DNA of 64,000 nucleotides. It comes from an uncultured Kordiimonas sp. (GTDB lineage Bacteria; Pseudomonadota; Alphaproteobacteria; Sphingomonadales; Kordiimonadaceae). Positions 36,549 through 44,502 of the stretch are shown here, piece by piece. The notes under the pieces are model-generated. The model was not told the origin of the DNA. It worked only from the letters and a program-made list of their open reading frames with translations, and did not search any database. A program made the translations under genes and the position numbers. The stretch is taken from assembly GCA_947492375.1 (NCBI GenBank), contig CANLMI010000002.1:807529-871528 (forward strand), in the 5' to 3' direction. The number at the start of each line of letters is the position of its first letter. The first letter of the stretch is position 1.

Positions 36549-37117
36549 TATATTACCTTCATTATATTATCAGATAACTTACCACTAAACTTATTCATCA
36601 CTTTGATAATATCCCCAACGACATCTTCATGCGGCCCATCACCCGAATATACTTTCAAATCTGCCTGAGCGTAAAAAGGGGCTCGCTTCTTGGCCAAGTC
36701 CGTTAAAATCACTTTTGGATCCCCATTTCGTAATAACGGCCTGGTATCACGTCTGGCCGTTCTTTCAACAAGAACATCAATATCAGCATCAAGCCAAATC
36801 GATAGCCCTTGTTCAAGGATCAACCTTCTGGTTTCTTCATTAATGAAGGCCCCACCACCGGTTGCTATTATTTTAGGAAATCCATCCATTAACCGACCGA
36901 TCACGCGTCGCTCGCCAGCTCGAAATTCGTTTTCGCCAAAACTCTCAAAAATTTCAGCTACTGACATACAGGCAGCTTTTTCAATTTCATGATCGGAATC
37001 GACGAATTCCAGCTTTAATTTTTTTGCTAATCGACGGCCTACGGTGGTTTTTCCAGCCCCCATTAACCCGACGAGCACAATCGACCGATCCACTGTTATA
37101 TTTTTCAACAAACTCAT
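36548..37117 (-). CDS. aroK: Shikimate kinase
   Basis: Phosphorylates shikimate with ATP. It has 189 residues. The Walker A is GLMGAGKTTVGRRLAKKL near residue 18. The substrate-binding Asp/Arg region is FVDSDHEIEKAACMSVAEIFESFGENEFRAGE, the GGG loop is IIATGGGAF, and the lid region is RRDTRPLLRNGDP. It is the first gene of the aroK-aroB pair; the intergenic region upstream (37118-37371) separates it from a divergent small membrane protein gene. Confidence 0.95.
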   Translation of the reverse strand: MSLLKNITVDRSIVLVGLMGAGKTTVGRRLAKKLKLEFVDSDHEIEKAACMSVAEIFESFGENEFRAGERRVIGRLMDGFPKIIATGGGAFINEETRRLILEQGLSIWLDADIDVLVERTARRDTRPLLRNGDPKVILTDLAKKRAPFYAQADLKVYSGDGPHEDVVGDIIKVMNKFSGKLSDNIMKVI

Positions 37118-37371
37118 TTAACCATCTGATCATTCATATTTTTATATTACTTATAAAATATTTATACGCCATAGAACTGACCTGCAAACTATTTTCAGTT
37201 AGCAAATTCATAATTCAGCCGTAAATTTTGTTTATCTGTTATTTTATGTGCAGCATCAGGTCAATTTACCAGTTCTGTGACAAATATAGAGTAAAGACTT
37301 ACGCTGTTTCTGGACTTGGCAGTAAGCTCGTCATATAAGAATAGAAATTACTCAAGATATAAAGGTTATGC

Positions 37372-37512
37372 ATGTCTAAAGTGACACAATTTATTATCGG
37401 TTTAATAGCAATCTTAATCATTGGTGGCGGTGTCTTTTTAATGTTCTGGGACATTCCAGCCCCTGCTGAAGAAGTTACCAAAACCATAAGCAATGACCGT
37501 TTCCCTCAATAA
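37372..37512 (+). CDS. 46-residue single-pass membrane protein (below ORF-track cutoff)
   Basis: A 46-codon ORF from ATG 37372 to TAA 37512, preceded by AAAGG six bases upstream. It consists of a short basic N-terminus, one hydrophobic helix (FIIGLIAILIIGGGVFLMF) and a short polar tail beginning WDIPAPAEEV and ending SNDRFPQ. A helix followed by WDIPAP and a terminal NDRFP-type motif is, to my recollection, shared by small proteins next to aroK/xerD in other alphaproteobacteria; this needs a search. It is 33 bases upstream of the large periplasmic protein gene, so the two are probably cotranscribed. Confidence 0.72.
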   Translation: MSKVTQFIIGLIAILIIGGGVFLMFWDIPAPAEEVTKTISNDRFPQ

Positions 37513-37545
37513 AGTGTACTTCCCTACCGAACAAAAGGCAGAAAG

Positions 37546-39630
37546 ATGCTGAAAATCAATCGATATTCAATGGCTTCACTTCTGATCATGCTAACCGGGC
37601 TGGCTCCAGCCAGCGCTATGCAAGAGCAAACAGACCCGAACCTAGCTGAGCAAGTTGATGATGAACAGCAATCTGCCTTAAAGCCTTCAACAACAAAAAG
37701 ATTTTATTTAGCGCAACAAAAAAAAAGAGCGGCTAAACAAAAAGGCCCAAAACTTGGGAGCCCTAAATCAATTATCCCCGAACCCTTCATTTCCTCAAAA
37801 AGCATCAAGATACCTGCACCAACTTCAAACGATCAAACGGGTGATAACCTTGAACTAACAACTGGGGAAACAGGTGATGGCGCTCAAAATAGCCTGAATA
37901 CTGAGCAAAATGACAATTTATTTCAGAATCAGGATTTAACAAATCAATATGACGGCGATGAAAACCCTGTAAATCCTGATGGCCATAACGAGCAAGAAAC
38001 TTCCTCTTTTTATGAAGAAGGTGCCTTGGGGGCATTTGATCCATCAAGCCTATCAATACTCGACAACAAAGAAGGATTAGAGACGACATTCTGGAATGGT
38101 TACGACCGCGAAGCCTTTATTGCTAGACTAATAAGCTTCAAAGATATTGCTGGCTCTCCGGCTATGGACGCAATTGTTCGTAAAATTGTTTTATCCTCTT
38201 CTGATATTCCAGAAACCGTTAGCGAATTAGATATAGATAATACCATCAAAGCACAATTATCTGTATTGTCCGCCAAAGGGAAAGCAAACGATTATCAAAA
38301 CTTGATTGAAAACTTGCCCAAAGATCGGGACTGGTCAACTCTCGCTAAAGAATTTACACAAGCCCACTTACTTGCCAGCCGTCTTAGCCATGCATGTGAA
38401 ATCGCTGAAACACAGAGAAAATCTGATAACTCACCTTATTGGTTAAGAATGTCGGCATTTTGCGAAGCCGCTCGCGGAAATAGAAGCGCGGTAGATTTTC
38501 AACTTGGTATATTGGAAGAAGCGACATCCATCGAACCTACATTTTACCGGCTGATAGATCATATATTAATAGAAGCGGAAGAAAACTCCGCTGGTAATCT
38601 TAGAGAAACATCACAACTCGAAACCTTGGAAGGTGCTCTTGAACTGAACATACTTGAAGCAGCTATGGCCCGCCTGGCTCGCGTTCAAATTAATGAATTC
38701 AAATTGGAGAATGTCAACCCTATGGCTGTTGGAATGATGTTATCAATCCCTTCGGTCAGCCAAGATGCCAAGGCAACGTTGATCCAAATAGCTACTCAGC
38801 AAGATTGGTTAACAGCCGCAGAATTAGGGCAATTTTATTCTGCTTTAAATCCTAGCGATGATGATAAAACAGCGGCAATCTCTTTCGCGGCAGTAGACGA
38901 TAATTCAGAAAAGGTTGATGCAACGCTGACAAATTTGGTAGCAACAGGCACTGATGAAACTATTCGCCTGAATGCGCTGGAAAATGCATGGCTTAGAGCA
39001 GCGCAGGCCCAAACCACCAATACATCTGGCCCTGTTTTTGCGAAATTAACCACGGATATATCACCTTCTTCATCATTAGGAGATAAAGCAGCCTTATTCG
39101 TTAGAATTAATCTTCTCGAAGGTAATTTGGAACGTAGTTTAGAGTGGCTTAGAACACTGCGGGCACAATCAATTAATAATGACCCAACAATCGATATTGC
39201 TCTCCAAAATATGTGGCCTTTAATGGTTACAGTCATGGGTAATAAACCAAAGCCCGAACAGTTTAATATATGGTGGAACATTCAAACAGAAAGAAGTGAT
39301 CGGTTTGAGCGTGCTAGCCTGTTACTATCTACGATGGAGGCTCAGGGCATTTTGGTTCCGGAAGAAATGTGGAATGTTTTAGAAAAAGGCCCGGCGACAC
39401 TTAATGGGGAAGTACCTTCACCCGCTATTTGGCGCGCCTTTCTCTTGGCTGTGCAAAACAATGACAAACCGCTAGCACTTCTGCATGGCTTTCGATTACT
39501 TTCTCCAAAACAAAATGGCGTCTTATCACCCTCACTTATCGGCTCAATTCTTGGCAACTTGAGAGAAATGGGATTTGAACAAGAAACCAAGATGCTAGCA
39601 ACCGAAATCTTGATCGCTCAAGGACTGTAG
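37546..39630 (+). CDS. Large exported protein of unknown function between aroK and xerD
   Basis: Exported protein of 694 residues with a signal peptide (MLKINRYSMASLLIMLTGLAPASA). A long Gln/Asn/Lys-rich disordered section follows (to about residue 165). The remainder is predominantly alpha-helical, with Leu/Ala-rich repeats suggestive of TPR/HEAT-like solenoids (for example LESALELNILEAAMARLARVQ-type helices and LFVRINLLEGNLERSLEWLRTL). Positional homologues occur in other alphaproteobacteria, to my recollection. No enzymatic motif seen. It sits after the 46-aa membrane protein and 38 bases before xerD. Confidence 0.75.
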   Translation: MLKINRYSMASLLIMLTGLAPASAMQEQTDPNLAEQVDDEQQSALKPSTTKRFYLAQQKKRAAKQKGPKLGSPKSIIPEPFISSKSIKIPAPTSNDQTGDNLELTTGETGDGAQNSLNTEQNDNLFQNQDLTNQYDGDENPVNPDGHNEQETSSFYEEGALGAFDPSSLSILDNKEGLETTFWNGYDREAFIARLISFKDIAGSPAMDAIVRKIVLSSSDIPETVSELDIDNTIKAQLSVLSAKGKANDYQNLIENLPKDRDWSTLAKEFTQAHLLASRLSHACEIAETQRKSDNSPYWLRMSAFCEAARGNRSAVDFQLGILEEATSIEPTFYRLIDHILIEAEENSAGNLRETSQLETLEGALELNILEAAMARLARVQINEFKLENVNPMAVGMMLSIPSVSQDAKATLIQIATQQDWLTAAELGQFYSALNPSDDDKTAAISFAAVDDNSEKVDATLTNLVATGTDETIRLNALENAWLRAAQAQTTNTSGPVFAKLTTDISPSSSLGDKAALFVRINLLEGNLERSLEWLRTLRAQSINNDPTIDIALQNMWPLMVTVMGNKPKPEQFNIWWNIQTERSDRFERASLLLSTMEAQGILVPEEMWNVLEKGPATLNGEVPSPAIWRAFLLAVQNNDKPLALLHGFRLLSPKQNGVLSPSLIGSILGNLREMGFEQETKMLATEILIAQGL

Positions 39631-39668
39631 TTTTTCAGGGGTAAGTTCTTTTATGATTGAAAAGAGCC

Positions 39669-40580
39669 ATGCATGATCAGCACGATATAGACCTGTTTCT
39701 CGAAATGCTCGCTGCTGAAAGAGGACATTCTCAAAATAGCCAAGAAGCGTATACACGCGACTTGTTAGGTTATACAGAATCACTGTCAGAGCAAATATCA
39801 TGTGCGTCCACTGAAGATATCCAAGATTATATCCGTTCCCTTCACGAGGCAGGGTTAAAAAATACAACAATCTCTCGGAAAATTTCTACCATTAAGCAAT
39901 TTTATCTATTTCTGTTTCGAGAGGGGCTCCGCAGTGATAATCCCGCAGCTAAAATAGCAAGCCCAAAAACGCAAAGGCTTTTACCTAAGTTTCTACAGCA
40001 AAGCCATGTTAATACATTATTGAATACAGCCGAAACCGAAGCAAAAACCGGAACTCCCTCAGCTATTCGATTACATGCCCTCCTAGAAACATTATATGCG
40101 ACAGGTATGAGGATAAGCGAACTGGTAACCTTGCCAAGACAGTCAATTGGGCCCGACACAGTTATTTTAATGATAAAAGGCAAAGGAGACCGAGAACGCA
40201 TGGTACCGTTAGGTGCTAAAGCACGTGCCGCACTTAAACAATATACAGCAGTTGTCGATCAAGAGACACTGAAGAAAAAACAGTCAACGCCGTATTACTT
40301 GTTTCCGTCACGAGGAAAAACAGGCCATTTAACCAGGCGGCGTGTTGGTCAACTCCTTAAAGAACTTGCAGGCCGGGCACAGGTTCCAGCGGATATGCTC
40401 AGTCCGCATAAGTTACGTCATGCGTTTGCAACGCATTTACTTACAAACGGCGCTGATTTGCGTGCCGTACAACAAATGCTGGGACACGCAGATATTTCTA
40501 CTACACAGATCTACACACATGTTCTGGACGAAAGACTAAAATCATTGGTCTTTGATAAGCACCCTCTAGCTAATAATTAA
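39669..40580 (+). CDS. xerD: Tyrosine recombinase XerD
   Basis: Site-specific recombinase resolving chromosome dimers at dif with XerC and FtsK. The N-terminal SAM-like DNA-binding domain spans about residues 1-90 (AAERGHSQNSQEAYTRDL). The catalytic residues are visible: Arg in ATGMRISELVTL, Lys in KGKGDRERMVPLG, His/Arg in HKLRHAFATHLL, His in MLGHADISTTQIYTHV, and the nucleophile Tyr in the last. It is a chromosomal housekeeping integrase: no att sites or mobile genes are adjacent. The track begins at TTG 39657; ATG 39669 is equally possible. Confidence 0.93.
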   Translation: MHDQHDIDLFLEMLAAERGHSQNSQEAYTRDLLGYTESLSEQISCASTEDIQDYIRSLHEAGLKNTTISRKISTIKQFYLFLFREGLRSDNPAAKIASPKTQRLLPKFLQQSHVNTLLNTAETEAKTGTPSAIRLHALLETLYATGMRISELVTLPRQSIGPDTVILMIKGKGDRERMVPLGAKARAALKQYTAVVDQETLKKKQSTPYYLFPSRGKTGHLTRRRVGQLLKELAGRAQVPADMLSPHKLRHAFATHLLTNGADLRAVQQMLGHADISTTQIYTHVLDERLKSLVFDKHPLANN

Positions 40581-40737
40581 TACCTTACGGAAACATAACG
40601 ATTTAACCGTAAAATTGTTACCTCTCTTGTCTTACTATACTTGATATCTTATATCTATAAGTGCTAATTGAGCGGATATTATTGTCTCGGATGAAAGATA
40701 TAGTCCGATGAAGAAACAAAATCAGGATACAACCAAC

Positions 40738-41697
40738 ATGATGACTTTTCTTGAGTTTGAAAAACCCATTGCTGAGCTTGAAGGTAAAATACGTGAACTG
40801 CGTAGTTTCTCCGGCAATGGCGGTGACGTTGATATTTCTGTTGAAGTCGGACAATTGGAAACGAAGCTTGGCAAACTGCTCAAGGAAACCTATGAAGGTT
40901 TATCACCTTGGCAAAAAATGCAAGTTGCCCGGCATCCTGAGCGCCCACATTTTCCTGATATAATCAATCATCTGTTTGACAATTTTACCCCTCTGGCTGG
41001 AGATCGTGCATTCGGTGAAGATAGCGCAATCACCGGCGGCCTGGCCCGTTTTCGTGGTGACGCGTGCATCGTGATCGGGCACGAAAAAGGGTCAGACACA
41101 CAATCTCGTATCAAACATAATTTTGGTATGGCTCGGCCAGAAGGATATAGAAAAGCTATTCGCTTGATGGAAATGGCCGATCGTTTTGGATTACCTGTCA
41201 TCACTTTGGTGGATACCCCGGGTGCATACCCAGGTGTTGGTGCAGAAGAGCGCGGTCAGGCAGAAGCTATAGCGCGCTCAACTGATATGTGTTTATCAAT
41301 TCAAGTTCCAATGGTAACTTGCATTGTCGGAGAAGGCGGTTCAGGCGGTGCAGTTGCTATCGCTGCGGCAAACCGCGTTCTGATGATGGAACACTCATTA
41401 TATTCTGTTATTTCGCCCGAAGGGTGCGCTTCTATACTATGGCGCACCAACGATAAAGCTGAAGACGCAGCAAACGCACTTAAAATTACAGCTCAGGACC
41501 TTCTTAACCTTGGAGTTATTGATGGTATTGTTGACGAGCCTTTAGGCGGTGCTCACAGAGATCCGGAACGCGCTCTAAATGCATTAGGGGATGCCGTTCA
41601 GTCCAGTTTACGTGAAATGGCCGGGATCGATGGTACGCGCTTACGCGAATTACGCCGTGATAAATTTTTAGCCATCGGTAATTCTGGCCTCGCTTAA
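40738..41697 (+). CDS. accA: Acetyl-CoA carboxylase carboxyltransferase subunit alpha
   Basis: Transfers CO2 from carboxybiotin to acetyl-CoA together with AccD. The N-terminal [17 protein letters not shown] and the core blocks [43 protein letters not shown] and [42 protein letters not shown] are diagnostic. I start at ATG 40738, since AGGA is about 10 bases upstream and family members begin near [13 protein letters not shown]; the track start is ten codons upstream. There are 319 residues, the usual length. Confidence 0.96.
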   Translation: MMTFLEFEKPIAELEGKIRELRSFSGNGGDVDISVEVGQLETKLGKLLKETYEGLSPWQKMQVARHPERPHFPDIINHLFDNFTPLAGDRAFGEDSAITGGLARFRGDACIVIGHEKGSDTQSRIKHNFGMARPEGYRKAIRLMEMADRFGLPVITLVDTPGAYPGVGAEERGQAEAIARSTDMCLSIQVPMVTCIVGEGGSGGAVAIAAANRVLMMEHSLYSVISPEGCASILWRTNDKAEDAANALKITAQDLLNLGVIDGIVDEPLGGAHRDPERALNALGDAVQSSLREMAGIDGTRLRELRRDKFLAIGNSGLA

Positions 41698-41804
41698 AAA
41701 CATCCCCAAAACCGATTTCTTGATACACGAAGCGAATCATTGATTTTACTAGGTTTAGAAACAAGTCTGGTAGCTTTAATGATTTGCTGTTTATATTTTC
41801 CTCA

Positions 41805-41817
41805 CAAGATATAGTAG
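41805..41817. promoter_or_regulatory. NrdR-box-like motif upstream of nrdA
   Basis: CAAGATATAGTAG differs by one base from the motif upstream of nrdB. It is 241 bases before the nrdA start, implying a distal promoter if functional. Confidence 0.45.
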
Positions 41818-41963
41818 GAAACGCAATAGCTTGATACTTTATCTTGACTGTAACCTAAAGCTGGGCTTATTCTTATCTTGCTTGTAACGGAACATACGAA
41901 ATTCTCTTGGGGCAAACTTTATTTCGTAATGAGCTAATTTAAAATTAAACACAAAAGTCGAAT

Positions 41964-41978
41964 GTTCGACATTTGTTC
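41964..41978 (+). promoter_or_regulatory. Alphaproteobacterial LexA (SOS) box upstream of nrdA
   Basis: GTTC-GACATTT-GTTC matches the GTTC-N7-GTTC direct-repeat operator of alphaproteobacterial LexA exactly. It is 80 bases before the nrdA start. The left half also forms the palindrome GTCGAATGTTCGAC. Confidence 0.6.
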
Positions 41979-42058
41979 CTGTTTCGATTGCAATATTATG
42001 TTTCTCGAGACACAGTTTGATTCTGACATAATTACATGGGTAGGGAGAGACCAAAATA

Positions 42059-43906
42059 ATGTTTGAAGTTACTCATTTTGAGCATGGGGGTGCAGTTGAG
42101 GTTGATCGTTCTAAAGATGATTTATTAACAGAGTTTGGCAAAGCCACTCTGATCGATAGATACCTGATGCCTGGTGAGAGCTTTCAAGACCTTTTTGCCC
42201 GTGTCGCCAGTTATTATGGTGATGATAAACACCACTCTCAGCGTCTCTACGAATATATCTCCAATCTCTGGTTTATGCCTGCCACTCCTGTTCTATCAAA
42301 TGGTGGAACAAGTCGTGGCTTGCCAATTTCCTGCTTTTTAAATGAAGCACAGGATAAACTTGATTCAATCGTAGATTTATGGACAGAAAATGTGTGGCTC
42401 GCATCGCGCGGCGGTGGGATCGGCAGTTATTGGGGTAATCTGCGCTCTATTGGTGAAACAGTTGGCGGCGTTGGCAAAACCAGCGGCATCGTGCCCTTTG
42501 TTCGAGTTATGGATAGCCTCACACTCGCTATCTCACAAGGGTCGCTCCGTCGGGGGTCTGCAGCTATTTACCTGCCAGTATCACACCCTGAGATCGAAGA
42601 ATTCACCGAATTACGCCGCCCAACCGGCGGAGACCCAAACCGCAAAACCCCTAATCTTCATCATGGAATTCTAGTTACAGACGCTTTCATGCGCGCGGTC
42701 GAAAACGATGAAGAGTGGGCGCTCACCAGCCCCAAAGATGGCCATGCAGTGCGCACAGTCTCTGCCCGCAACTTGTGGATTAGAATTTTAACAGCCCGTG
42801 TTGAAACCGGTGAACCTTACATCATCTATTCAGATACCGTAAATCGCCAGATGCCAGAACATCACAAACTAGCGGGATTAACTGTCAAAACATCTAACCT
42901 GTGCGCAGAAATCACATTACCAACTGGCCTTGACCATTTGGGTAACGAACGAACCGCAGTATGTTGCCTGTCTTCTCTAAACCTTGAGCATTACAAGGAA
43001 TGGAAAGATCATAAGCAATTCATTCCTGATGTTATGCGTTTCCTTGACAATGTATTACAAGATTTTATCGACCGAGCCCCTGATACCATGGCAAAAGCAC
43101 GTTACGCCGCTATGCGTGAACGCTCTGTTGGCTTGGGCGTGATGGGCTTCCATAGCTTCCTACAGGATAATATGGTGCCTTTCGAATCTGCACTTGCAAA
43201 AAGCTGGAACCACAAAATCTTTTCGCATGTCAAAGCTGAAGTTGATCGAGCCTCTGACATTCTAGCGCGCGAACGTGGTCCATGCCCTGATGCCGCCGAT
43301 TATGGTATGATGGAGCGCTTCTCCAACAAAACGGCGATTGCTCCAACAGCATCTATTTCCACAATTTGTGGTGGTGCTAGCCCTGGGATCGAGCCAATTG
43401 CTGCAAATAGTTATAATCAAAAAACACTATCAGGGAACTTTATTGTTCATAACCGTGCCCTGACACGCCTTTTGGAAGAACGCGGGCAAAATACGGAAGA
43501 AGTCTGGACATCAATCACTGTTAATGAAGGATCAGTTCAACACTTGGATTTCCTCACACAGGATGAGAAAGATGTTTTCAAAACCGCGTTTGAACTAGAC
43601 CAACGCTGGGTCGTGGAATTGGCAGCAGATAGAGCTCAATATATTTCACAAGCACAATCTGTGAACATTTTTCTACCGGCTGATGTACATAAGCGTGAGC
43701 TACACCAAGTGCATTATCAGGCATGGAAAAAGGGCCTAAAAAGCCTTTATTATTGCCGTTCTAAATCTATTCAAAGGGCTGAGGTTGTTGCAACGGGTTC
43801 TGGCACAAAGTCAGAAAACGGGGTTCCCCAACCTGAAGAAGTTCAACTACCATTAGCCGCTGCTAGTAATTCAACTGATTATGAAGAATGCTTAGCGTGC
43901 CAGTAG
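42059..43906 (+). CDS. nrdA: Class I ribonucleotide reductase large subunit NrdA, short form
   Basis: Catalytic subunit reducing ribonucleotides. At 615 residues it is much shorter than E. coli NrdA (761): the sequence begins directly at the core, so no N-terminal ATP-cone is present. Active-site residues are visible: Cys in LPISCFLNE near residue 91, Asn-x-Cys-x-Glu in SNLCAEITLP near 279, and Cys in CCLSSLNLEHY near 302. Also visible are the radical-transfer tyrosines near the end (LYYCRSKS) and the C-terminal redox pair CLACQ. The partner nrdB is 19 kb upstream on the opposite strand. A LexA-type box and an NrdR-like motif precede it. Confidence 0.94.
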   Translation: MFEVTHFEHGGAVEVDRSKDDLLTEFGKATLIDRYLMPGESFQDLFARVASYYGDDKHHSQRLYEYISNLWFMPATPVLSNGGTSRGLPISCFLNEAQDKLDSIVDLWTENVWLASRGGGIGSYWGNLRSIGETVGGVGKTSGIVPFVRVMDSLTLAISQGSLRRGSAAIYLPVSHPEIEEFTELRRPTGGDPNRKTPNLHHGILVTDAFMRAVENDEEWALTSPKDGHAVRTVSARNLWIRILTARVETGEPYIIYSDTVNRQMPEHHKLAGLTVKTSNLCAEITLPTGLDHLGNERTAVCCLSSLNLEHYKEWKDHKQFIPDVMRFLDNVLQDFIDRAPDTMAKARYAAMRERSVGLGVMGFHSFLQDNMVPFESALAKSWNHKIFSHVKAEVDRASDILARERGPCPDAADYGMMERFSNKTAIAPTASISTICGGASPGIEPIAANSYNQKTLSGNFIVHNRALTRLLEERGQNTEEVWTSITVNEGSVQHLDFLTQDEKDVFKTAFELDQRWVVELAADRAQYISQAQSVNIFLPADVHKRELHQVHYQAWKKGLKSLYYCRSKSIQRAEVVATGSGTKSENGVPQPEEVQLPLAAASNSTDYEECLACQ

Positions 43907-43937
43907 TTCGCACGCTTTTAGAACTATAAGCATCATT

Positions 43938-43975
43938 ATCCCTGGGCCGTTATTTTCAATTGCCCGGGGATTTTT
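43938..43975 (+). terminator. Rho-independent terminator of nrdA
   Basis: ATCCCTGGGC / GCCCGGGGAT, a 10-bp stem with one G-U and a 14-base loop, is followed by TTTTT. It is 32 bases after the nrdA stop. Confidence 0.87.
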
Positions 43976-44214
43976 ATGTATAATTATCGACACAGTGCAA
44001 ATCATAGAACTGAGCAATACCAACTTTATAAATTCATCAGATATCAAGCCTCGGTTCCTATATCGAACATATTAAAGGCTAAGCGTTCGGCTACAAATTT
44101 TCTGTCACACAATCCATTAAATGCATTAACATCTCCACCGACAATAATATTTTACACGATAATAGTGTACCACATTTTATATCAAAACAGCATTTAACCT
44201 CTTAAAATGTTCGC

Positions 44215-44236
44215 TTATGTTCGAAATTGAACGTAA
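44215..44236. promoter_or_regulatory. GTTC-N6-GAAC palindrome upstream of the receptor promoter
   Basis: TTATGTTC-GAAATT-GAACGTAA is a near-perfect inverted repeat with the same half-sites and spacing as the galT operator at 54286 (14 of 20 positions shared). It ends about 19 bases before the candidate -35 element. Confidence 0.5.
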
Positions 44237-44254
44237 AATTAATTAAAATTTTCG

Positions 44255-44283
44255 TTTACGGACATTATTTTGCTTGTCATAAT
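44255..44283 (+). promoter_or_regulatory. Candidate promoter of the TonB-dependent receptor gene
   Basis: TTTACG and CATAAT are separated by 17 bases. The -10 is 5/6 to consensus, the -35 is weak. It would give a leader of roughly 210 bases. Confidence 0.4.
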
Positions 44284-44303
44284 ATATTTAGGAGAGTGGA
44301 ATT

Positions 44304-44393
44304 GAGTTGAGGGGTTGTGCTGAATATATTCACAATTTCATAAAGTGTAATATTGATGCCAACCTGAAATCACACTTGTGAGCACCTCAACTC
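44304..44393 (+). promoter_or_regulatory. Structured 5' leader of the receptor mRNA
   Basis: GAGTTGAG...GTGCT pairs with AGCAC-CTCAACTC over 90 bases (13 bp with a 5-base bulge), enclosing smaller complementary segments. No known riboswitch consensus was recognised. Confidence 0.4.
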
Positions 44394-44502
44394 TAACAAA
44401 TACAAAATTGATATGTTCGAAGCGCGGGAAGTTTCAGCAAATCGAAGAGAGAACGGCTGAAAAGCCAGATATTTTACTATGTAAAATTCAACGGAGGGAA
44501 GC

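Larger units (their letters stand above)
41698..42058. other. Long regulatory leader upstream of nrdA
   Basis: 361 bases without an ORF. It contains the CAAGATATAGTAG motif (41805-41817), shared with nrdB, and a GTTC-N7-GTTC SOS box (41964-41978). The remaining sequence is AT-rich. Confidence 0.6.
43907..44502. other. Long AT-rich upstream region of the TonB-dependent receptor
   Basis: 596 bases without a credible ORF. It contains the nrdA terminator (43938-43975), a GTTC-N6-GAAC palindrome (44215-44236), a candidate promoter (44255-44283) and a leader with a long-range stem (44304-44393). Confidence 0.6.

Noticed and set aside
39669-40580. Tyrosine recombinase as evidence of an integrated element
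   Set aside because: Sequence and neighbourhood (aroK, accA) fit chromosomal XerD; no att repeats, tRNA or phage genes are near.
43977-44197. ORF 43976-44197 (73 aa) as a gene
   Set aside because: No ribosome site, AT-rich random composition, no recognisable protein features, lies in the regulatory region of the receptor.
44209-44222. GTTC-GCTTAT-GTTC as a second LexA box
   Set aside because: The spacer is 6 bases, not 7, and the right GTTC is part of the better GTTC-N6-GAAC palindrome.
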